Assembly: GCF_026212465.1 (NCBI RefSeq)
Contig: NC_080056.1
Location: forward strand, 21,866,482 to 21,930,481
Direction: 5' to 3'
Length of the DNA stretch: 64,000 nt
DNA from: Amaranthus tricolor
Lineage: Eukaryota > Streptophyta > Magnoliopsida > Caryophyllales > Amaranthaceae
The first letter of the stretch is position 1; every line of letters starts with the position of its first letter. The notes beneath the pieces are model-generated. The model ran no database searches. It had not been told where the DNA came from and saw only the letters and a program-made list of their open reading frames with translations. Of this stretch, positions 55,938 to 64,000 are shown piece by piece. Both the position numbers and the translations under genes were made by a program.

Positions 55938-58009
55938 AGGTATATTCGCCTTGGATACTCATTAAATAGTAAAGATTATAGAGTTCTAAATAAACGTACA
56001 AGTATGTTTGTGGAAAGTATACATGTAGTATTTAATGAATCCGACAATGGAACATTAAATGAAGGATTTAAAGAGCTAAACCTTAATAAACATTTTGATG
56101 ATATAAGTGATGACGAATTAGATGTTAATGATACTAGTTATGTTAAAAGGAAAAACATGCAGGATACCATACAAAGTCTTGATGAGATTGAAGAAAGACA
56201 GGTTGTAAACATTGAAGACTCACAGCCTGATCTTGAGACCGAATCATAAGACCTGGAAACCGTTCCTAAACGTACTGCTTTTGATACACCAATTAGAAAT
56301 TCCTCAATGGAAGTAGGTACAAGCTCTTTGATTGATTACACACCATCCATATTACGATGAAGACTTAGAATGTCATCTCAACATCCTCCAAAAAACATCA
56401 TAAATGATCGAAACAAAGGTACCCAAACTCGATCCTCTCTTAAGAATTTATGTGCATTTTCTGCTTTTGTTTCTCTTGTAGAACCAAAGGATGTTAAAGA
56501 AGCTATACAAGAATCAGAGTGGATCATTGCTATGCAAAATGAATTAAATGAATTCGAAAGAAACAAAGTTCGGGATCTAGTTGAAAGGCCTCCAGATAGT
56601 ACTATCATTGGAACTAGATGGGTCTTTCGCAATAAACTCAATGAGGATGGAGACATTATAAGGAATAAAGTAAGGCTGGTAGCTCAAGGTTATAATCAAG
56701 AAGAAGGAATAGATTATGATGAGACTTTCGCTCCAGTTTCAAGGTTAGAATATATCCGTATTATGCTTGCTTTTGCTTCATACATGAATATAAAACTTTG
56801 TCAAATGGATGTTAAATGTGCTTTCTTAAATGGCTACTTACAAGAGAAAGTATATGTTAAACAACCACTTGGCTTTGAAAATCCCGATCTACCTAATCAT
56901 GTGTTTAAACTAAACAAAGCATTGTCTGGTTTCAAACAAGCTCCAAGGGCTTGGTATGATAGATTCAACTCACATTTATTTGAAAATAATTTTCAACGAG
57001 GTAAAATTGATAAAACACTTTTCATAAAAACTAAAGGAAATGATATTCTTGTTGTTCAAGTATATGTTGATGATATCTTGTTTAGAGCTACTAATGATTC
57101 TTTGTGTTAGGAATTTTCTAAGATTATGTGTAAGGAATTCAAAATGAGCATGATGGGAGACTTAACATTTTTTCTTTGACTACAAATAAAGCAAAAGAAA
57201 ATGCATATTTATTTGTCAAAGTAAATATGTTAGAGATTTGCTAAAGAAGTACAATATGGATCAATGCAAAGTTGCTAATACGCTTATGAGTGCAACACTA
57301 AGTCTAGACCAAGACATAAATGGTAAGAGTGTTGATCAAAAGACTTATAGAGGTATGATTGGTTCTTTATTGTATTTGACTGCTAGTCGTCCTGATATTA
57401 CATTTAGTGTATGCTTATGTGCTTGTTTTGAAGCTAACCCAAAAGAATCTCACTTAACAGTAGTTAAGAGAATTTTTAGATATTTGCATGGGACTAAAGA
57501 CTTCGGTCTAAGGTACCCTAGTTGTGGAAATTTTAGTTCGATTTGGTTTTTCAGATGCTGATTATGCTGGTTATAAAGTGGATAGAAAAAGCACATCAGG
57601 ATCATGTCAATCTCTAGGAAATTCATTAATTTCATGGTATTATAAAAATCAAATTTCAGTTGCTCTATCTACAGCTGAAGCTAAATACATAGTTGCAGGT
57701 GCATGTTGTTCTCAAATCTTATGGATTGCAAAACAACTTCGAGAACTTGGAGTTGATCTCAAAGGTATTCCAATAAGATGTGATAATACAAGTGCAATTT
57801 GTATTACTAAAAATCTTATACAACATTCACGTACAAAACACATTGAGGTTCGTTACCATTTTATAAGAGATCATGTTGAAAAAGGCCATATTACTCTATC
57901 TTTTATCTCTACAGAAAATCAATTAGCAGATATATTTACAAAACCTTTAACTGCTAATCGTTTTGCATATAATAGTATGGAACTTGGCGTGCTAAATAAT
58001 GTTGCATGA
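55938..58009 (+). pseudogene. Sirevirus B pol remnant (integrase end, RT, RNase H)
   Basis: It starts with the integrase C-terminal LGYSLNSKDYRVLNKRT and MFVESIHVVFNESDNG, then an acidic linker with a stop at 56247-56249. A long intact RT stretch runs 56370-57110 ([82 protein letters not shown]) ending in TAG. Further pieces are TASRPDITFSVCLCACF (near 57380-57430) and RNase H ([64 protein letters not shown]) to a natural end at 58007-58009. Breaks are near 57108, 57177, 57200 and 57540. It is better preserved than copy A. Confidence 0.9.
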
Positions 58010-58629
58010 ATTAAGGCGGAGTAATGGTATCTTAATAATATAAGAGTAAAAGGGTTTAATAGTAAACATTAATTGTTACTTAATACTTAATTGTTACTTA
58101 ATACCAAGTATGTATTAAAGGGGAGTATTACATATTATTTACATGATTTGATTGTGATTATATATATGTGTGTTTATGCATGTGTCTGAGAATTGAAAAT
58201 TTAATTTCAATTTCTTAAAAAAAATTATTTGTTTTACATAAATATACAAAAATGGGATGATTTATAATTAAGTACCTTTAATCAATAAAGGATATTTAAT
58301 TATCTTAAAACAAACTTGTTTGTTTGATTCATTTGTGGACGTCAACCATGGAATAAAAGTCTTGTTCATGAATTTGACTATAATCAAATTAGTCTCAAAC
58401 TGAATTCATGATTACACTTCCAAATCATACACTCCTTCATGTCATTTCTACAACCGCTCAAGCTACACTCATTGTGTATTCCTTATGTTGTCAAATCACT
58501 ATTAAATGAAGTACAAATGCATTGTACTATATTTCTTTTATAGTGAATGAAACACATTTCTTGCTCACTCTCCTCTTCTGTTTCTGTTTTAGCCTCACAA
58601 ATCTCTTTCAAGGTTTCAAAACCATTTCC
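58010..58629 (+). promoter_or_regulatory. Spacer upstream of the extra ORF in copy B
   Basis: Non-coding. It repeats the features of 11963-12568: a polypurine remnant AAGGCGGAG (58013-58021), AAAGGGGAG (58118-58126), and the conserved block GTACAAATGCATTGTACTAT with TTTTATAGTGAATGAAAC (about 58511-58553) about 80-100 bases before the ORF. An internal promoter is an inference. Confidence 0.45.
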
Positions 58630-60018
58630 ATGGCCCCTCAAAGAAAACTGAACCGATTTGCCTAAAAATTTGAAAAAGGTGGAACATCAAGATCACCGAT
58701 ACAGGATACTCCAACCCCTACCATTCCTTCACCTCTAAATTCTTTAGAAGTACCAAAACACTGGTTCAAAAATCACACAACGTTTGGTTGTTGGATTGAT
58801 ACATTTAAACATCGTTCCTTATCATACATTGATATTCTTGACTACAGTTTCTTCTTATTTGAAGATTTTGAGATTATCTCTTCATTTATCCAATCAACTC
58901 CCGGTAAGTTGTTGGATCCTGGCTCTACTTCTTACCCTATTCTTGTGAAAATCTTTTATTGTAACTTGTCATTCACTGTGATTGATGGCTCTCCGGCCTT
59001 GAGAAGTTTTGTTAAAGGCCAAGAGATAGTTATCTCTAAAACCTTAGTTAATGATATTTTAAAATTCTAAAATGCTGCTGATGACTCTACACCAAACATT
59101 TTGGCACTGCAAATTGCCAAGGATATGTTTATCCTTGATTCTTATTCTGACTTCTCTTCTACCAAACAACTGACCCACAATGCCTTAAATATGTGTGGTA
59201 AATTACTACATAATCTTCTTGTCAGAACCGTCTTCTCATGCAACTCTTCTTTTGAATTATTCACAGATGCCCATCTAATCTTGATGTGGAAAATTACTTC
59301 TCTTAAAAACGTTGATTACGCCTCTCTCATTTTTTTTCAACAATACGTTTTTGCAGTTCTCTTGTTCGTAATTGCTCACATCCTTGTGCTAATCTTTTAA
59401 CATTAATCTTTGATCATTTTAATTTACTCTTTGACTTAGAGGATGTAGATTATTCAGGTCCTGTATCTTTGTCTAGCAACATCCTTCCCCTTCTTGGAAT
59501 TTTTACAATCCATGGCAAGTATGAGTTATATTCACACTTGTCTTCATCTGAAAAAGAGGATCTTCAAAAGAACCATGGTAAACGGCTCTCTCGTCTTAAA
59601 CCTCAACTCAAAGAACACACCACTCTTTCACGCCGCCAGTCTCTTGACTTTGAGGTTAATGAAATGAAAACTTCCTTACTTGATTTGCATGATAAGGTGT
59701 CTACTTTGACTTTTATGTTAGACACGTTTATGAAAGAAATGAAAGGTATGGTAGTTGAAGACGTGGTGGTTGAAGAAGAAGTTGATGAGGTTGCTGCTAA
59801 GCCACAAGAGAATACTGTGATGGAAGAGGTAAAGGAGAAAGCAGGAAAAAAAGAGGCTACTGATGAGAAGAAGCAAGAAGAGAAGGAGGAAGAAGAGAAA
59901 AATAAAGAAACTGTTGATGCCACCCCAATTCAAACCATTCCACCAACCGTTGAAGAAAACAACTTCCCCTAGTAAAACCAAACCTTCCAAAAAAAGGAAG
60001 ACTAGGTCCAGGAAGTAA
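58630..60018 (+). pseudogene. Sirevirus B extra 3' ORF (putative plant transposon protein family)
   Basis: ATG at 58630 gives a basic start (MAPQRKLNRFA) then TAA at codon 12, followed in frame by the domain seen in copy A (PTIPSPLNSLEVPK, WIDTFKHRSLSYIDILDY, ILVKIFYCNLSFTVIDG, LRSFVKGQEIVISKTLVND), with a further TAA near 59068. After a break near 59320-59470 comes FTIHGKYELYSHLSSSEKED, a coiled coil (SLLDLHDKVSTLTFMLDTFM), an acidic VVEDVVVEEEVDE/KKQEEKEEEE stretch, a TIPPTVEE linker and, after a frameshift near 59970, a basic KKRKTRSRK end at 60018. The basic ends suggest nucleic-acid binding or nuclear entry. No signal peptide or membrane span is seen. Confidence 0.75.
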
Positions 60019-60835
60019 TTTTAATTTCTGATTGGCTGATAAAAAAATTTTTTATTTCGGCAAACTATATTTTCATGTTTTGATTAACAATCCCAACATT
60101 TTACTCCTTGTTTACTTTTTGATGAAAGTCAAAAAGCGGCAGATATTTAAATTTGTTTATTTTTGCTTGGTTGCGTGCTTTGCATGTCATATTAGTTTTG
60201 CTAGATGATGCATAATGATTGTTCATTGCTGAATGTTGGATGCTTTCATGTTGATTTCTTCACATATTGCTTTCATGTTTCTGTTTTTGATTCAGTAGTT
60301 TATATATTATTTTACAAAGGGGGAGATATTTTAAAAAGGCGGAGAAATTTGATAATTTTAGTTTGCTTGATTGATCATATTAATCATCTGCTTTGTTATT
60401 TGATTATTTGATTCATTCATGTTCATTCATTAAAATTCTTGATTATTGTTGTTTGATTATTGTTCATGACGTTTGATAATTATGATTTTTGATATGACTA
60501 TATGATGCTACAATATAATATTAATTATTATTTCTTCGCATGTATTGTAATTAGTTATTCGTTTACTTGTTTGTTTACTTGAGATAATAGTTTATCTTAT
60601 GAGTGATTACAATATCCATGCATGAAATCTTATTGGTTTGTGATAATAAGATGCATGAAAATTTATTGGTTTGTACTATTTTGTTTTTATACTGTTTTAT
60701 TTTGAAACTGTTTTCAAAATCTTGAAAACATTCTGCTTAATGATATCTTGTTATTCTTATCATGTTTTTCAATTCATGTTAACTTAGTAATATGTTTTAG
60801 ATGAATATGGTTTTGACTTTCATCAAGCGGGAGAT
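60019..60835 (+). promoter_or_regulatory. Spacer with decayed polypurine tracts, copy B
   Basis: No gene is seen. Polypurine tracts occur at about 60131-60142 (AAAAAGCGGCAGAT, mutated), 60316-60328 (AAAGGGGGAGATA), 60333-60345 (AAAAAGGCGGAGA) and finally 60822-60835 (ATCAAGCGGGAGAT) at the LTR. Several G-to-C changes distinguish them from copy A. Confidence 0.6.
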
Positions 60836-62341
60836 TGAAGACTCAACACTCTTAAATGATGATAATTCAAAACACATATTGATTAAACAAATAAATTAAG
60901 TAATTACATTTAGTTGTTTAAGTTAGTCTAAAATCATATTGTATATAAATTGAATAATTGATATATATGTTTAAGTTCGAATTATTGAAATATGCTTAAA
61001 TAACTTAAGTTTATCTTATGGTTAAATTTCTAAGTCTTGAAATTGGTTTCAATATCTTGAAGGTGATTATGTTATTTTCGTAATTATATCTGAAACATTT
61101 TAATAGGTCAAGGTTCATTAACGTTAACTTTGAAATATTTTAATAGGTCAAGGTTTATTAAAATTATATTTGAAATATTTTAATATGTCAAAGTTCATTA
61201 AAATTAACTTTGAAATATTTTAATAGGTTAAAATATTGAAATTAAGTTTGTTTATACGTTTGTTACTAACGTTAATTTGAATATTTGAATTTGAATATAA
61301 AATATGTTCTTAAAATAGTTGAATGATTAATTATACATAGTACATGCTAAACACGTTTTGTTATTATTAGTACACATTAATATTTGAATTTAAAATATGT
61401 TGTTAAGATAATTAAAGAGTTTCCTACAAATAAGGAGATATTTTAAATTGATACTAAAAATAGGAAATGACAATTTAAATTAATGATTAAAATAGGAATA
61501 AATTTGAATAAGTGTTTACACGTTGATTAATCTTGTTTTTGCTTAGTTTTCATTATCTTGTATCAGTTCTAACGTGGCAGCATAGCATTGGTTATTAAAA
61601 ACAAATTACAGCACACAATGACGAAATTATCTTAGCTGTCAGTACATGTCAGTTTGAAATAAAGCTCAAGGTCTTGAAGATTGGCACACAATATCCAGAT
61701 CAACAAAATTAACGGATGAAGCTTTCTTGCTCTTCAAGGAGATGTTGAAGCGTAACATCTATAAATACAAGGCTTCATTTCAGAATTAAGGATACACCTC
61801 TAGACACCTCTATGCACCTCTTCTTACATCTTTCTCTCTCGTAATAAGATTATTTCTTACAATTTGTAAGCTTAAGTGTTCAAAAGAGTTAGATTATTTC
61901 ATAATTTAATACGCCTAACTTAGAAAACTTTTCAAAGTGTTCAACTTGTAATCTCTATTGAGAGATTGGGATTTGCTTTTATCAAAGGGACTTGTAAGAC
62001 ATTTATTCAAGGGAAAGAACGTGATGAGAGAAGATAGTGAGATCTTATAGTTTGTCTTAAAATCAGATTAATAAAAGGCGTTGAAATCCTACAGGTTGAT
62101 AGAGAACCAATAGGCGGGGAGTAGGTTGTTTAAAATCAAACCTCGTTAACATATCGTGTTTTATTAAGTTTATTTTCTGCACATACGTTATTGTTTTACA
62201 TATTGACTCAAAACAGTCCCAGTAAACAGTTTTGAAAGGTCACACAATCTCTTGAGATATTCTTCCAGACAAAACTTTTAAACGCCCATACTTTCTATTC
62301 ACCCCCCATCTAGAGTGTATTCGACCTCCTATCAAATTTCA
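60836..62341 (+). repeat. 3' LTR of Sirevirus B (1506 bp)
   Basis: Starts TGAAGACTCAACAC and ends CTATCAAATTTCA. The ~40-bp TAGGTCAAGG-type unit occurs three times plus a partial copy near 61090-61230, against two in A, which accounts for part of the length difference. Confidence 0.9.
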
Positions 62342-64000
62342 TTGGCACACAACACTATTTGGTATATTTTGTTGAAATGGTCAGAATCCAAAAAAATAGA
62401 TATATGCGTGAAATTACTTCCTAAGCTGCGTGTTTCAGGTTTTGAAGTGTTTTTGACACTTTGTAGCATAAAGTGGTTCAAACTTGGTTTATTTTGCATG
62501 AAACTTGGTACACAATACTATTTGCTATATATTATTGTGTTGAAATGGTTAGAATCCGAAATAGTAGTCATATGCTTGAAATTACGTGCTAAGTTGCATT
62601 TTTAAGGTTTTTATAGCTTTTTTAGAACTTTCTTGGATAAAAGGGTTCAAACTTTTTTTGTTTTGCATCAAACTTGGCACACAACACTATTTGGTATATA
62701 TTATCTTGTTGAAATGGTTAGAATCGAAAACAATAGTCATATGCTTGAAATTACGTGCAATGATGCGTTTTTGAGGTTTTTAAGCGCTTTTGGCACTTTC
62801 TCGCATAAATTGGTTCAAACTTGGTTTGTTTGGCCGGAAACTTGGCACACAACACTATTTGGTATATATTATTGTGTTGAAATCATTAGAATCCAAAACA
62901 ATAGTCATATTTTTGAAATTACGTGCTAAATTACGTGTTTGTGGTTTTCTAAGCATTTTTGTGGTTTTTTAAGCGTTTTTGGAACTTTCTCGCATAAAAT
63001 GGGTCAAAAGAGGTTTTTTTGGCATGAAACTTGGTATATATTATTTTGTTGAAATAGTTACAATCCAAAAAAATAGTCATATGCTTTAAATTATGTTCTA
63101 AATTGCGTTTTTAATGTTTTTTAAGCTTTTTTGGCACTTTCTCGCATAAAATGGCTAAAACGTGGTTTGTTTTGCAGGAAACTTGTCACTAAAAAGTAAA
63201 TTCTATATATTATTGTGTTGAAATGGTGAGCAATCGAAAACAATGGTAAGGTGTTTGAAATTACATGCTAAGTTGCGTTTTTGAGGTTTTCAAGCGTTTT
63301 TGGCACTTTCTAGCATAAAGTGGTTCACACTTGGGTTGTTTTGCATGAAACTTGGTACACAACACTATTTGGCATATATTATTATGTTGAAATAATTAGA
63401 ATCCAAAACTGTAGTCATATTCTCGAAATTACGTTCTAAGTTGCGTATTTATGGTTTTTTTAAAGCTTTTTCGGCACTTTCTCGCATAAAGTGGTCAAAA
63501 CGTGGTTTTTTTTGCATGAAACTTGCCACTAAACACTATATGGTATATATTATTTTGTTGAAATGGTGACAATCGAAAACAATAGTCATATGCTTAAAAT
63601 TACGTCCTAAGTTGCGTGTTTGAGGTTTTTTAAGCGTTTTTAACACGTTCTCGCATAAAGTGGTTCAAACTTGTTTTTTGGGAACGAAATTTGGTACACG
63701 ACACTATTGGGTATATATTATTGTGTTGAAATGGTTAAAATTGAAAACAATAATCATATGCTTGAAATTACGTTCTAAGTTGCGTTTTTGGCGGTTTTTA
63801 AGCATTTTTGGCACTTGCTCGCATAAAGTAGTTCAAACATGGTTTGTTTTGCATGAAAGATTGCATACAACACTAGTTATTATATAATATTGTGTTGAAA
63901 AGATTAGAATTAAAAGCATATAGTCATATGCTTTAAATTACGTGCTAAGTTGCGTCTTTGTGGTTTTTTAAACGTTTTAGGTACTTTCTCGGATAAAGTG
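62342..64000 (+). repeat. Satellite array, ~170-bp monomers, plus orientation, runs off window
   Basis: About ten monomers. The landmark CGCATAAA recurs at 62802, 62991, 63143, (63312), 63483, 63652, 63820 and (63990), mostly 168-171 apart, with one 189 step (a short internal duplication) and one 152 step (a deletion). Same family as 48156-52382 and the CACTA array. It starts mid-monomer (TTGGCACACAACAC) right after the LTR of copy B. Small open frames across it are not genes. Confidence 0.95.

Larger units (their letters stand above)
55938..62341 (+). mobile_element. Sirevirus-type copia element, copy B (5'-truncated)
   Basis: It begins inside the integrase C-terminus immediately after the inverted LTR of copy C, and includes RT, RNase H, the extra ORF and the 3' LTR. 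It is collinear with copy A but extends about 1.7 kb further 5'. Its 3' end at 62341 lies in satellite, so the compound C/B insert interrupts a satellite array. Confidence 0.87.

Noticed and set aside
62315..63887. Plus-strand ORFs of 60-98 codons
   Set aside because: Same satellite monomers translated; no conserved start or stop.

Overview
This is a gene-poor stretch of a plant nuclear genome, most likely a eudicot, built almost entirely of transposable elements nested in one another. The plant assignment rests on a Tekay/Del-type chromovirus, Sirevirus-type Ty1/copia elements, a CACTA element with a plant TNP2-like transposase and a Ulp1-like protease tail, a plant DD39D mariner transposase, and plant-style LTRs primed by initiator tRNA-Met. 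I see no convincing single-copy host gene, rRNA or tRNA gene. The species is not determinable from the sequence alone.

Layout. (1) 1-8013: 3' part of a Ty3/gypsy chromovirus (leader, gag-pol with one in-frame TAG, 2.65 kb 3' LTR), inserted in the protease region of an older minus-strand copia element (8014-9149). (2) 9277-10798: minus-strand remnant of a plant reverse-transcriptase-associated protein, split by a 653-bp hAT-type MITE with a perfect 8-bp target duplication. (3) 10803-16264: 3' half of Sirevirus copy A (RT, RNase H, an extra 3' ORF, LTR). (4) 16897-21461: complete-ended CACTA element (TSD TAT) holding a truncated transposase, a 169-bp tandem array and Ulp1-like terminal exons. 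(5) 22142-32032: complete Sirevirus D on the minus strand (TSD TAGGT), also with an extra ORF. (6) 32700-44340: decayed minus-strand copia element H, interrupted by a probable gypsy LTR segment with a 56-bp minisatellite (34.56-37.95 kb) and by complete copia element E2 (38087-43277, TSD GTTTC). (7) 44373-47150: mariner. (8) 47151-48155: Sirevirus LTR fragment. (9) 48156-52382: satellite array of ~170-bp monomers whose orientation flips near 51648. (10) 52383-55937: 5' part of Sirevirus C (minus), abutting head-to-head the 3' part of Sirevirus B (55938-62341). (11) 62342-64000: the same satellite again, running off the window.

Two threads tie the window together. First, the ~170-bp satellite of the large arrays is clearly the same family as the 169-bp tandem array in what looks like an intron of the CACTA element, which suggests a transposon/satellite relationship. 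Second, three Sirevirus copies (A, B, D) carry, downstream of pol and upstream of the 3' LTR, a non-canonical ORF with a conserved plan: basic N-terminus, a region resembling the 'putative plant transposon protein' family, an acidic Lys/Glu-rich stretch, a coiled coil and a basic patch. The D copy is so divergent that only the plan and a short core are shared, so the ORF appears to be a long-standing component of these elements.

Almost every coding region is broken by stops or frameshifts. The longest near-intact unit is the chromovirus gag-pol, which has one nonsense codon. All domain assignments are from reading the translations by eye; no database search was possible.
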